Below, piece after piece: positions 21,888 to 34,759 of a stretch of 64,000 nt of DNA. Within the stretch, counting starts at the first letter, position 1, and the number at the start of each line of letters is the position of its first letter. The DNA is from Sphagnum magellanicum (taxonomy: Eukaryota > Streptophyta > Sphagnopsida > Sphagnales > Sphagnaceae). Where the stretch lies: the NCBI GenBank assembly GCA_021904315.1, contig CM038916.1, forward strand, positions 372,001-436,000, given 5' to 3'. A program made the position numbers and the translations under genes. A model generated the notes under the pieces. It saw only the letters and a program-made list of their open reading frames with translations. It did no database searches and was not told the origin of the DNA.

Positions 21888-24800
21888 CTAATTAGGCGGC
21901 ATGCCAGATTGAGAATGACCCATATGAGGCGGCAGCTGTTGTTGTTGCTGCTGCCACATTTGCTGCATGGGTTGTTGCTGAGGAATGTAGGATCGCTGCT
22001 GCTGTTGCTGCTGTTGCTGCTGGTGATGATACAAGGATGATGGATCCACACCCACACCCATGCTTGGCCTTGCAAGCATCATACCTGAGCCCATCATGGC
22101 TGGAGAACCGCCACCACCACCCATGGGAGGTTGTTGTTGCTGCACGACGGTAACAGGACCACCAGCACCCTGTAGTGAACCAGCTGCTTGTGGCATATAA
22201 TACACACCCTCATAACTTACAGGGCTACCGATTGGCATAATGCCACGAGGGATGCCAAGTCCATCTTCCTTGTTGAGTTCATCTCGAGGCACAATGTCCA
22301 CCAGAAAGTCGAAGATATCAGTCCGTGTAATGGCAGCTGCAATGTCATTTTTCTGCAACGTTCTCCGCTTGTTCTCTTCGGTGTGAATCCATGAGCGCAA
22401 CGTGAGCTCCAAGATGAACATCTCGCATGCCTTGGCAAACAATACAGGCGCTTCTGCTGATATCATTCTCACATCCTCATCTGCTTTCATAATTTTCTTG
22501 ATCCGTGCAAGCGGCAACTGATGATTCTTGAAGTCACTCACCTGTCAATCAACAAACCACCCATCAACACAAATTTTGATACATCAAAACCAAAACCAAA
22601 ATCTAAAACCCATCCTCCTTTCCACACTCATCAAATCCAACACTAGTTAAGACTTTCATGTAACTTCTTCAACCTTCAAAGCCAGGGCTAACAATTATCC
22701 CATTTGAACACATAATATGTGGACCGGCAAAATTCCTAACCCCGAGCCAAAAAATTACCATATAGTTGTGTTAGTGGTGCCATACAAAGGATTTTCCAAT
22801 TAAGGTTTCAATTTTTTTCCCCCTTCAAATCCATGTGTTGTAATTAAAAAGACATGTAAAATTGCATGCAATTTCTGTCTTAAGTATTTATTTATTTATT
22901 ATACCAGGAGATAAAATTCACAAGTGAAATTAGCAGGCCTACTTGCAGGATTCTGCCTTGCTAGGACCCACACCCCCCAAGCACACCAGTCTCCTGGACC
23001 TGCAACTCAAAGAAAAAAGCAAAGGGTTTGGACTCTTCAACAGACAAAAAAAACACCAGCAAAAATTTTCAATTCTGGGCTCGGTGCTTTTTGCAGTCCA
23101 GAATATATGCATGTTCAAAGGACCTCATCAGCCTCGATCATGTGTAAGTAGGTAGGTATATTGGATTCAAATCAGTAAAGCAATGATCGAGTTTTACTTA
23201 GATCTGAATCCCAATGACCAAGACCTTCAGCAGCAAAAATCCCGCATTCTTTCTTTCCAATTACTTGAACATCTGTATTTTTAGACCCTAGCATCTTATA
23301 ATTTGCGACAGTCAATTTCACCCCCCCCAAAATACAAGTTGTTGTTGTTGTTTGTCTTTCAAAGGTTTACTACTGTTGGTGGCTAAGCAAATTTGAACTT
23401 GATAGTTTCTTTTGGAGAAGATTTACACATATGGGTTGTTTCATTTGCCAATGAATTTTCCCCCCTTTGATTCAGCACACAAAAAGAGAGAGAGAGAGAG
23501 AGAGAGAGGAGTTGGGAAGAAGGTCAGAGAAAAAAAGAAAAACTCTACCTGGTCACAAGAAATTCCAAGAAACTCTTCATCTTTCAAGAATCATGTTAGC
23601 AACTATGTTACAATGCATAGTTGCTCTCTCTTGCTCTCTTGCTCCCTCCTTTGTAAAGCACTGGCAGAAATTTCCTAGTGTATTTATAGGGTGCCTTATG
23701 CAGCAAAAAATTTCCTCTGCAGAAAAATGCAGGGCATTTTGAAAAGTGAAATGCTTTGCTCCCACTGACGTTTCATTTTCCAAAATGCCCTGCCTCATTT
23801 TTTTCAATTTTGGGAATGTCCCCCACTCCTCTCCTCAGGTGTTACCCTACACTTCAGTGCACAAGCTCATGACCACTTCCTAAGAAAAGCTACTGGAAAA
23901 TGAGCTCGCAAAATTTGCAAGCAAATTTCTAGGAATTGAAATCTAATGGGGGGAAAAAAAAACATCCAGTTGTTTTTTGTTTCTAAAAATTGAAATCTAA
24001 TGGGCCCAAAAAAAAAATTTTAATCCTGTTATTTTTTGTTTCTAAGTATTTGAATCAGGAGCTTCCTGGAGCTTCCCAAATCCTTGAGGGAAAGATCTTA
24101 AGGAGTTTGCAGGAGCTTCCCGAAGCTTTCCAGTTTTACTACATCAGTAGCTTGCCAAATCCTTCAGTGAAATTTTACTACATCAGTAGCTTGCCAAATC
24201 CTTCAGTGAAATTTTACTACATCAGTAGCTTGCCAAATCCTTCAGTGAAATTTTACTACATCAGTAGCTTCCCAAATCCTTCAGGCTGGAAAGAAAGATC
24301 ATCAGGAGCAGCTTGAACAAGCTCCTCCTGAATCCTTCAAGGTGGAACTTAGATCACCAGGAGCTTCAGAATCCATCCTTCAGGGAATCACACTAGGGAA
24401 AGAAGAAAGAAAAAAAGACAAACAGGTGATTCCATGGGACAAGGTGCCACACATTTCCTGAAGATGTTAAGAACCCCAAATGAATCAGCAAGAGATTCGA
24501 CCCAAAAACAGATTCATGAGGAATTGCAGACGCCAGAGAGCATTTGGATCTGTTGCATCTTCTTCTTCTTCTTCTGCTTGGATAGACTTTCAGCTTTTGC
24601 AACAAGGAAGAAGAAGCGACAGGATGGATTTGGAAGAAGAATTTTATTTGGGAAGAAACAGACAGACAGACAGATAGATCTACCTGCTCGATTTCGCTCA
24701 TCTGACCCTGCCAAAACATTTGCAGTTGCTGTTGATGATGTTGCTGGAGATGTTGGTAGTTGAGTTGCTGTTGCTGCTGAGCTAGAGCTGACGTACCAGG

Positions 24801-24901
24801 GACATAAGAAGAAGCTCCTCCAGATGCTTGTCCTGCTGCTGCTGCTGTTTGATGAGCTGCTGCAGATTCTGCTGCAACGACTGCCGTCATGCTGGACTGC
24901 G

Positions 24902-24932
<31 letters not shown>

Positions 24933-25028
24933 ATGATACTGCTGCGCCGACTGAGTATATTGCATTTGAGGAGGTTGAGTGTTCATCATGTTCATCGCTT
25001 GCTGATGCTGCTGCTGCTGCTGATCCAT
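21888..25028 (-). CDS. NF-YC: NF-YC (HAP5) subunit of the CCAAT-binding factor, two coding exons
   Basis: Nuclear transcription factor Y subunit C, which pairs with NF-YB by a histone fold and with NF-YA binds CCAAT boxes. Coding exon 1 is 25028-24684 (115 codons, Gln/His-rich), ending EIEQ at a donor (CAG|GTAGAT). Coding exon 2 is 22541-21888, following acceptor TTGATTGACAG. The intron is 2142 bases, phase 0. The joined protein has 332 residues. The histone fold begins just after the junction: [68 protein letters not shown] (about residues 117-205). This is almost identical to plant NF-YC. The C-terminal tail is Gln-rich with poly-Gln tracts (about 265-332). Glutamine-rich ends are typical activation regions of this family. 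The Met at 25028 is chosen as it opens the Gln-rich exon. No break seen; a paralogue number cannot be assigned. Confidence 0.95.
24134..24283. repeat. 39-bp tandem repeat inside the NF-YC intron
   Basis: Almost four copies of a 39-base unit (ttttactacatcagtagctt...) start at 24134, 24173, 24212 and 24251. As 39 is divisible by three the array gives an open repeated frame on the plus strand, which is a by-product rather than a protein. Related 'gagcttccc/caaatcctt' wording flanks it. Confidence 0.9.
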
Positions 25029-26110
25029 AGCTAGTAGCTTCAGAGACTTGGTCCCTCTTCCTTAATCCTACGCAGGCCGGCAGGCACCCACACCAGCAGC
25101 TGCAAGCTCCTTTCACAGCAGCTTTTCCCCACCTGCTAGTAACCTACCTACTGTCTCTGTGCGCGCGCGCGCGCGTTTCTCTCTCTCTCTCGCTAGCTCG
25201 CTCGAAAAACTTCAATCCTCATATCCAACAGCTTCGTAATGCAACCACCAAGTCCTCGGGCGCGTGCAGCTGACGATGAGAATTCATGACTATATATTTG
25301 CGTTTGTGTTTTTGTTTTGTGTTTTGTTTCTGTTCTTGGTTTATGTTGTCGGGGATGGATCTTCGCTCGACACTCCACGCTTCACACTTCAACAGAAGCA
25401 GCACAACAACATCAACAAGAAGTTGAGAACCCGGAAACCGAAACTGCAGAATACAACTTCTTCCAACTTCTTGCTCAAAAGTGGAACCAAAACTCAAGGA
25501 GGTTGTTAAGCACAGTCTTGACTTGTGTTAATATAAAATCCCAAGTTTCTACAACAGAAAAGGATTCAAAAACACACACACGCACAAAAGTTCCACCAAA
25601 ACTTTGTTGAGAGAAACAAAACTTGAATGGAATTTTAGCAGAGAGTCGAGAGAAGAAGAGTGGTGGTGGTGGTGGTGGTGGTGGTGGTGGTGGTGGTGGT
25701 GGTAGCAAGTCCAGTATGTGCGGAATTCTGAAAACATACAACACAAAATGGGATTCTGAAAACAACCCAAGACGGAGGATGCGATGCGGAAGCAATCTGT
25801 GTGTTCAAAATCGCAGCTTGACGCGGAATCGAAGAGCGCGGACGAGGAATCTGTGAAGCAGGCAGACGACAACGGCAGGCACGCAGCACGCGAGCGAGCG
25901 AGCGAGCGAGCGAACGAGACTGTCGTCCGCTCTTCTTCGCGGGGACTGCCTTATCCAAGTGCCTGCGTTTGCCACGTGTCTTTCTCTTATTCGACGTCGA
26001 CACAGTGTCCTACTTTCCTCTATCTTTCCCCCAAAATAAAATTACCACGGGGTAAAACAAAATTCACCCCCCGACTTTACTTTTTTTTCCTTTTTTCACT
26101 TGTACTTTTT
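25029..26110 (-). promoter_or_regulatory. GC-richer 5' leader and promoter region of NF-YC
   Basis: Directly upstream of the NF-YC start and clearly richer in G+C and CpG than the surroundings. It holds a (GC)n run at about 25161-25174, CT-rich tracts at 25177-25193, a (GGT)n microsatellite at 25661-25703 and 'gcgagcgagcgagcga' near 25890-25911. CT-rich leaders are common in plant 5' UTRs. A transcription start cannot be placed. Open frames on the plus strand here are low-complexity by-products. Confidence 0.55.
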
Positions 26111-26309
26111 TCTTTTTCAATTTCTTTTTCTTTTTTACTGTCTTTTCATCACTTTCTTTTTTTTAAGTTACTTTTTTTAATTAAAAAATTATATACCTTT
26201 GGTGCTTTGCATTCAAAAAAATGAACCAAAAAAAAAAAAAAAAAAAAAAACTTGTAACCCAAAACCTAGTTTTGAATTTCTAACATAGAAATTACTGGTT
26301 TTTGGGCTT

Positions 26310-26343
<34 letters not shown>

Positions 26344-27660
26344 TTAGTTACATTAAAAAAAGTTCCTTCACATTTTCGCTCTCATATTTTCTCACATTTA
26401 CATGCTTAGACAAATAACTGGCAATTAAGGGATTTTTAAAATATTTTTAATATTTAGAATTTAGTGATTTTTCCAAAGATTTTAGCCAAATCAGTCAAAT
26501 CTAAACTAGAAAAATAGAATTTCTCCCAAAAAGTCGACTTTTTCAGTAAAGAAATGAAAACTTTTGTCTCAAAAAACTAGTGTTGCAAACCTTTTAAAAC
26601 TACTTTTAGAATTTAATTCAATTTAAGTATCTTTAATTCACTTAATTTAATTAAGAATCCTTTTACATGGATTCATTTTTTTTTTCGTTTTTGGAATTTC
26701 AATTTCTTTTTTGCAACTTTGTTCTTTCCATTTTTATCCTTTAGTTGATTTTTCACCTTTTAATCCTTTTACTTCCCTTGGATAGTTTATTTTACAACCA
26801 TGTTTTCACCATTATTGTTATTTCCCATATTAAATGTTTTGGTTCAATAAATGGAAATTCATATTCTTTAAAAATGAAACTATGGATGCTTTGTGTTATT
26901 GTTATTATTATTATCAATACTTGTATTTTTGTTGAATCTTAAGTTTGTCAAATGAGTATGCAATTCCAAAAATACAATGTAAAATAGGAAACTAGTTAAA
27001 TTTTAATATGTAGTTCAAATGATAATTAACCTAGACCTAAATATTTTAACTTACAACCATTTACAACATGCAAAGTTTAAACATGGAAATTTTTTGAATA
27101 AATAATTATAATTTTCAAATCAATAATATTGCCCAAAAACATAGAGTATAAAAAAATTAAATACAAAAATGGAATAATTTCATGAGAATCATAATGAAAT
27201 ATTATATTATAGCTCACAATTGAAAGTACAATTTTCAATAGCCCCATTTTGGTTTTTCCTCGACCAACTCATGCTGATAATGTAATATGGAAATGATGAT
27301 CTATTTATCATAAAATATAAATGTTAAATAGGTTTTTAAATTAACTTATGATTGCAAAAATTATGTGCCCCATATTGGGAAGAAGAAGCAACCACATGAT
27401 ACGGAAGTGTTAATCTATATGTTTATCCCAAACTCCACCAAAATGAGGAAACCTATGTTAAATTGTTTGGTTTCAAATATTTTAGGTCTGGATTTATATT
27501 AAGCTTTAGTAGTTATCTAGAATTATCTTTTGTGTTCATACTTTTTGTTTTTCTTTACAAACCAATAATTAAACATTTCTTTGGATTTGCATGTTGATCC
27601 TTGATTTTTCCTTAACAACCTAATGACCAAAAGAAAATTTGAATTAGTGATTTTTGTGAA
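26111..27660. other. AT-rich intergenic DNA with simple repeats
   Basis: Contains a long A-run at 26229-26250 and a (TAA)n microsatellite at 26311-26342. No gene recognised. The 5' LTR of element B should lie near the right end, but I cannot find a match to the 39.6-40.1 kb LTR. Confidence 0.45.
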
Positions 27661-29021
27661 ATGTCAAGAATAGTCACAAGGGGCCTTAGAAGGCAATTAG
27701 AATTAGAAGCACCGCATCAACTTGTTCATGAAGTTGTTCAGCCACAAGAATAACCACATTCTCAAGTCGAGGGAATCCAACTAGTTGAAGCTCCCAACAA
27801 TGAACTTCAACAACATGTTACAACATATGTACTTTTCCATCAAATACTTATAGAGCAAGAGAAAAGAAGTGAATCACAAGTACCTTCAATTAGTCAATTT
27901 TTGACACCCCAACAATCATCCCAACAACAATGGTCGAATGCATAATCGAATGGACAAAACACCGAACCTATTTGACATGCTAATGAAGTAACCTTTGTAG
28001 GATAAAGATGGCAATCTACGACAATTACTACATTCCCAAAACAAATGTGCCTCCTTGATCAACACCAATTATTGGTTACTATACACATAAACTAGTTCTT
28101 GTTTTGAATTCAACCACAACAAATTCAGAATTGGAGCACAACCAACTTTTAACCCGATTGGAACAACTACATAACTTGGAGTGAAGACCTTCACATATAT
28201 CTAGTTCTCAACAGCTTGTAGAACTAGTGGAAGTAGTCATGGCCCCTATTGATGTTCAACAAACACGACCACTTCATCAAATTGTTTGACTAAATGTATT
28301 TGCCATGGGAACCATTGAACGACCACTTGTTGAACAAAATATATCGATTACAACCACTCAACCCATTGTTGAAGTTGCATTAACATGTGCATATTGTCAA
28401 TAGGTCGGACATGAGTTCAATAATTGTCCTTTTGTGAATGATAAATTGAAGAGATTGATGAGAGAAGAACTCAAAACTTTTCTATAGCCTATGGTACTAA
28501 ACACATCAATGACACATGTTGGTGTACCTATACAACAAACCCAAACACAACCGAGTTTGGTTACCAACCTAATACCAATTAGTCAACATTTAGGTTGGCC
28601 ACAACTTGTTACACCACTAATAGTAGGGTAAATTAAAATTGTATTGCACTCGATGTTGTATAATATAGTTCCATATTTTGTACCTATGGATCCTAATATG
28701 TACTCAATGTACTATTTGGGAATCAAGGGACTTGATCCATTGATTTCTAGAAGAAAGAAGGGATATGCAATCGGTGTTACTCAACCGGAACGAATGCCAC
28801 ATATTGAACAATTGGTGCATAACCAATATCTTGTCAGAATTCCAACTTATGGACTAGAAGAATTGGTTATTGTCACAAGAGGTGTACTTGTTCAACAAAC
28901 AATGGCAATACTTATAGATGTACCTATTACTACTGGACTACATGTCTATGGTAATGGTTTTCCACTAAGAAAAAAAAGGGTGTTTTGCAACAAGCCTTGT
29001 AACTCAATTTTTGAGTTGTAG
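27661..29021 (+). pseudogene. Element B N-terminal coding region with CCHC knuckle
   Basis: A start at 27661 opens MSRIVTRGLRRQLELEAPHQ and a Gln-rich frame with several stops. Near 28389-28430 it reads CAYCQ-stop-VGHEFNNC, a C-x2-C-x4-H-x4-C zinc knuckle. A further open segment (28644-29021) includes YLGIKGLDPLISRRKKGYAIG and has no recognised domain. The same knuckle region is present in the minus-strand fragment at 2.0-3.1 kb. A knuckle ahead of gag is unusual, because a second one closes gag at 31.5 kb. Confidence 0.6.
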
Positions 29022-30740
29022 AGGACATTTACAACTCACTGTATATATGGTGTAACTCATTGTAATTCAATTGTAATTTAATCAAAACAACTCATTTTCA
29101 ACTACTATGCAACTCCATTACAACTACACACATGATATCATGTTAACATCATTAATTATCATCCATTTATTAAAATCTAACACATGGCATTATGAAGATT
29201 TTTTAACATAAATTATTTTTTCGAAATATTGATCTCCATCATCCATTATGATTATTAAGGATGGTCCAAGATTGTGACATGTGGCATAATAAAAAATTAC
29301 CACATGGCATATTATCTGTATTTTGAAAAAATAAAATAAAATGTATATTAGTAGCTAGGTAGGTCATACATAACCATAGGTAGGTAGGTAGGAAAGTAGG
29401 ACCTACCTACTTACCTAGGGAGGTACATAGGTGGGAAACCACAAGACTAAGTGCATTAAAAAATAGCCATGAAATTTTATTTTTTATTTTATGTTTTGCC
29501 TTTAAGTTAAACTTTTTAAAGCTCGTCCCAAAATGGCACATGTATTTTAATGTGAGAACATAAGAGAACAAGCCTTCTTCATATAGTTTGTAACAGGGGA
29601 TTTGAAAACAAAGTATATGGGTTGAACCTTTTAATTGTCCATTAGTTGCAAATTGAGTTGCAACTATAACATTTAAGCACTCAAAGCAAGCTAGATCCAA
29701 AGGGAAAGCTCCATTGTTTTTGGTGTTGAAACAAAATTTTGACCCCTCCTATTGGCACATTTGGTGCATTAGAAATTGTCAAAAACGGAATAGAATTGAG
29801 AAAGTTATGGCCCTTCAATGTAGAGGGGGTCAAAAACTCAAACAAACAAACCACCAAATACTATAAAGACCAGTTCCCAAACACTAACAAATTCCTTGTA
29901 TGTTGTTTTGTTGTTATTAGAATTCAAAAATGATTTGTAGAACTTTGAATGGCGTTCCTATAACACTTTAAAGCGTTTAAAATGAATAAGAAATAAGAAA
30001 GTTATGAGGTTTGAAAATAGTAGGGGTCGAAAGAAAAAAAAAAAAAGTGTTTTGTAGGTTGAAAAGCTTAGTTCTTTTCTTGTTATTTTTTCATTACTCA
30101 TTTTCCTTTGCATTTTAAAGATGATTTTTAGAACTTGAGGTAGTGCTCCCATAACATTTTAAATCATTCAAAATGAAACACATATGATGAAAATATAAAT
30201 AACCGATGAGTATGTATCCTTATTTAATTATAAATAGTGTTATACTCATAACATAGTTGAATAATAGTACTTTAGTAGTGGTGCATTAGTCGCCATACTA
30301 ATTATATCAATGGGAATCATAATAAAAAACTAGTTACAAATGTATCCCATAATGGGTGGTGGAAATGTAGACACGTGGCATGATCGCATGTATGTACATT
30401 GTACACTAGTTGCAACATAGTTATGGTTTTAGTGACACATTTATAATAGTTCTAAAGTAGTTGCCACATGCAACTACAATGCAACTCTTGAAAAAATCAA
30501 ACATGGTTGATTACAGATGTATGTATGATGTGTATAAATTATTGTATAGAAGCCCCATTTTCAACTCACATGCAATTATAATACAACTGATTGATTTTCT
30601 AACATGGTAATTTATTTATTAATACGATGTATTTCAAGGGGGTAATTGCATAGTAGTTGTAATACCCAAGGGATAGTTGCATAATAGTTGTTTTTTTATT
30701 TTAATTATAATGTAATGTGGTTTTAGCGGATGTGATTTTT
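28980..30740. mobile_element. Possible insertion within element B
   Basis: The coding wording of element B stops after NGFPLRKKR and resumes near 30750 with MPSGEPLGGLPNGGLPRKG. Between them is AT-rich sequence in which 'caactcattgcaact' and 'agttgcaacata/agttgtaat' phrases recur in both orientations towards the two ends. Exact ends, target-site duplication and terminal repeats could not be fixed. Confidence 0.35.
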
Positions 30741-30769
30741 CATAATGTTCTTATCTAGTAGCCCATAAG

Positions 30770-31884
30770 GGCTACTTCATATCCATGCCAAGTGGAGAAC
30801 CACTTGGAGGTTTGCCTAATGGAGGATTGCCAAGAAAAGGGTCACCTAATTGAAACCCACTTGGAAAACCACCACCTAATCCACATGTTGGATTTTATGG
30901 ATGGTAGGCACCCAATCCAAGGATATTCATGCAACCATGGTATTAACAGGTTTTAGTTCAATCCGCATAACCAATAAATTGCCATATCAGAAGTTTCAAT
31001 ATCCCACATATGTGAAGGATACTAATTCTGATGCTCACATTAGAATTTTCAAAAAGGTCATCAAAGCTAATGGTGAGACTATGGAAGTGGATATCATCAA
31101 CATGTTTGGTTTCACTTTATGAAACATTTCAGAGTGGGGTGAAAACTTCATACAAGATCATCCTAACTACACATTTGATGAATTGGAGCAAACATTTTGC
31201 AAACACCTTTGAACTGTGAAGAACGACAAAGAAATCTATATGCAACAAGTTGGCAAATGGGTAAAAGTTTGTTATGAACATTTACTTAAACTGGATAATT
31301 ATTTACAAATGAAAGCTATTGATGTTTTTCTTACTACTATTTTCAAATCAAGTTTACATTCATACCTTAGATTGGCAACAAGTATGACGAGAGATACCCT
31401 GATCAAGCATAAAGAAGTTGTAATGATTTATGAAGAAAGTGGATTGATTATAGCAAATTACAATGCTTTGATAACTCAACCAAAGTCCAAACTGGTTGCA
31501 CAACCCATAATCAGTTATACCATTACTAGGCAACGATTAACTTGTTCAAATTGTGGTTAAATAGGTCATGCAAAAAAAACATGTCATAATAAGAAAAAAG
31601 AAGAACCAACAATTCTTATTGTACCCATTAAAGTTGCTGAATTGTTGGCTGAAGTGGCTGCACAACTTGTTAAACCAACCAGAATGCCATTAAAATATCC
31701 TTATATTATCTGTTCTAGCTTTGAACATTATGCACTTGATGGTCTTAGAAATGAAGAAGTTCAAAACATGTTTTGGACTAAGCCAACGACCATTGCCATT
31801 GTAGTAGCAAAAAACCCTAAATTTGATAATGTACCAATTAATGTAGTTATTGTTGTCACGACACACAGCCAAGTACCAAAGTAA
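30770..31884 (+). pseudogene. Element B gag with zinc knuckle
   Basis: Gag core wording is clear: NKLPYQKFQYPTYVKDTNSD, HIRIFKKVIKANGE, then NISEWGENFIQDHPNYTFDE and an open stretch from 31216 (KEIYMQQVGKWVKVCYEHLL, YLRLATSMTRDTLIKHKE). It closes with CSNCG-stop-IGHAKKTC, a CCHC knuckle whose Gln codon is now TAA, near 31543-31587. Stops and one or two frame changes break it. Gag builds the particle and packages RNA. Confidence 0.8.
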
Positions 31885-32279
31885 TAGGCTTTTTAAAAAC
31901 ATGAAATGGTGAAGGCAAAATAACAACTGATTAACAAACAAAGGAACAATTGCATGGTTCATTTATTCATACTATTAAAGAATTACAGGGAAATGACTTA
32001 ATGTCATAAGCATTCATCAATTTAAATGGACCACTTCATTCAAATTAGGTTGCTCTACGAAAACTAATAAATCAACTAGTTACAAGTAAACAACATGTTC
32101 AATTGATTCCATAAATAATAACACTAGAGAAGACTTTGGAGGAAATTTTGAAAGACATCAATACTCAAGTTCTGGAAACTAAGTATGTTATCAACTTGGG
32201 GAAATTCTTGAAGATTGTGCCAAACATCAAATGATACATTTTCAAACTGGTTAATTATGTTCAATTGGTTTAACGCGAA

Positions 32280-33131
32280 CCTATTTATGCAACAGTGGTT
32301 ATCAATCATCAGATCGCCATTATACAAGTCGAGGTTGGTAAGAACTTCATTGATGATGTGTTGATTGATGGAGGATCTGGAATAAACATCATTACTAAGA
32401 ACCTGGAAATATAATTAGGTTTAGGGTTTAATCTAACACCTTATCTAACACCTTATAATCTATGTATGGCAAATCAAACCATAGCCAAACCATTTGGTAT
32501 TATCAAGGATTTGAAGATATTTGTTCATGGAATTCCCTATATAATTACATTTACTATTATTAACAAAAATGTACTAGATTATAGTTGTTCGATGTTATTA
32601 GGACACCCATGGTTGAGAGATGCAAAAGTATCCCATTATTGCGGAATTAATATTGTTACCATACAAGGAACCAATATAATAAGAACCATACTTGTTACAA
32701 ATAAACTTGTTGTTCAAACTAAAAGACCATAAATTTTAGTTTGTTATGATTTCCATTATGGAATATCTAATGACGAAGAGGATGTGATGTTTGCCACAAA
32801 GTTAAACATGTTTTCAATAGGAACCATAACAGTACCCACTCATACTAAACATGTTCCTAAATCAGTCCACATACCAAATATTGTCATAGTAGGACTGGTC
32901 CCAAAACAACTTGTTAAACCAATAGGTGTATTAGCCATAAAATTAGTTATACCACCTTACACTATCAAACAACACTTACTTGAAAATTTCTTCCATCCAA
33001 AGGTTGGAGAGATGATTGTTGATGAGGCACCTACTCAAGAGCAAGTACATGATTTAACCATAGTAGGTTGGATAGTTACTAAGGAAGAGCAATTAACCAA
33101 AGTCAATTTGGGTACCAAGGAGAATGTGTAA
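32280..33131 (+). pseudogene. Element B aspartic protease
   Basis: VEVGKNFIDDVLIDGGSGINIIT (two parts: the catalytic site is DGGS, replacing DTG/DSG) at about 32328-32398, followed by the flap region NQTIAKPFGIIKDLKIFVHG and YSCSMLLGHPWLRDAKV with its conserved LLG-PW core. The DGG(S/A) form is found in a subset of plant gypsy-like elements. A linker to 33131 leads to RT. Confidence 0.8.
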
Positions 33132-34570
33132 CAAATGAAAGTGTATTTTACACTTGAATCGGTTGTCATAGATCAACTGATTAAGCTTTTAAAAGAGTTC
33201 AAAAATGTTTTTGCCTAGACATACAAAGACCTTAAGGGTATTCCACCAAAGATTGCTCAACACCAAATTGAACTAGATACCACAATACCACTTGCTCATC
33301 AAGCAAGGTACTGATTAGATCCCAATTATGCTATTATTGTCAAGCAAGATATAAACAAGTTACTTGTTGGTTTTATTAAACCGGTTGAAAAAATAACTTG
33401 GCTATCTCCAATAGTGGTTGTTCCTAAGAAAAATGGGAAGTTGACAGTTTGTGTTGATTTTAGGAAACTCAATGCAACAACAAAGAAGGACCATTACCCA
33501 TTGCCTTTCACGGATGAAGTCATCAACATAGTTGTTGGGCATGAAGTTTATACCTTTCTAGACATGTTTTCAAGATATCATCAAATATTAATGGCACCCA
33601 AAAACCAACACAAAACCGCATGTGTGACAAATTGTGGGGCTTTTGTGTGGGTTGTGATGCCATTTGGTGTCAAAAATGGACTGCCCACCTATTAGAAGGT
33701 AGTAACTAAAGCTTTTCATGAATACATTGATGTATTCATGAAGATTTTTCTTGATGACTTCATAGTTTTTGATGACATGCCAACTCACCTTGAAAAGCTA
33801 AAAAAATGTTTCCTTAAGTGTAAAGAATTTGGTATTAATTTGAACCTAACAAGTGTGCATTCATGGTGTTTTTAGGAACCATCTTAGGTTTCATAGTGTC
33901 CAAAGAGGGCAAAGTCATGGATCCTAAAAATGTTGAAGCCTTAGTAAACATGTTAGTACCTATTACCCGCCAAGACATCCAAGTTTTTAATGAAATGGCC
34001 CAGTTTTATAGGTGTTTCATTAAAAACTTTGTTTCAATCATGTCACCTATCACTAAATTGCTCAAAAAGTTTAAAGTCTTTGAATGGATTGAAAAATACC
34101 AAAATGTTTGTGAGGAGATTAAGAATTAGTATATACAAGCCCTTATTTTGATCAATCCAAATTGGGAGCTTAAGTTTCATGTTCATACAGATGCATCTTA
34201 GTTAACAAAAGGAACCATAATAGCACAAAACTTGACTAGTAAGTTTGATCAACTAGTTATGTATGCCTCCAGATTGCTAAATTTAGCTAAGAGAAACTAT
34301 ACTACTACTGATAGGGAAACCTTAGCTATGGTCTATGCCTTGCACAAATTCAAACATTACTTATTGGGTAACCGGTTTGTATTTTATGTTGACCACATGG
34401 CCTTAATGTACCTAATTAATAAGCCACAATTTTCTACCATAATAACTAAGTGGTTACTATTATTATTGGAGTGTGACTTCAAAATTGTTTATAAGCTTGG
34501 TAGATCCCATTTGATGGCAAATGCATTAAGTAGATTGCCTAATCATGTAGAACCGGTTATATCTTGATCA
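33132..34570 (+). pseudogene. Element B reverse transcriptase and RNase H
   Basis: RT motifs in order: KNVFA-stop-TYKDLKGIPP, SPIVVVPKKNGKLTVCVDFR, YTFLDMFSRYHQI (first Asp), WVVMPFGVKNG, and VFMKIFLDDFIVF with the FLDD catalytic pair. The thumb region FLGTILGFIVSKEGK and QDIQVFNEMAQFYRCFIKNF follow. RNase H: LKFHVHTDAS (Asp), YTTTDRETLAMVYAL (Glu), FVFYVDHMALMYL (Asp) and MANALSRLPN. Stops at 33217 (TAG for Trp), 33310 (TGA for Arg), 33694 and 34199 break the frame, and a short frame change occurs near 33850. Confidence 0.9.
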
Positions 34571-34759
34571 AACCACTAATGCTCACCTATTCACTTTACA
34601 ACAAAAGTGGTTACAAAATATTTATGATAACATGTCAAAGGGAATGATGCTAGAAAGATTTACAACTTCATAAAGACAATATTTAACTTAGAGAACTAAA
34701 CCATTTGTGTTACAAAATGGGATATTTTATAGATTTGGACAAGACAATAAATTTTGTTG

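Noticed and set aside
25784..26224. 146-codon plus-strand frame upstream of NF-YC
   Set aside because: Antisense to the NF-YC leader, Arg/Ser and Phe/Leu low complexity, running into T-rich sequence; composition by-product.
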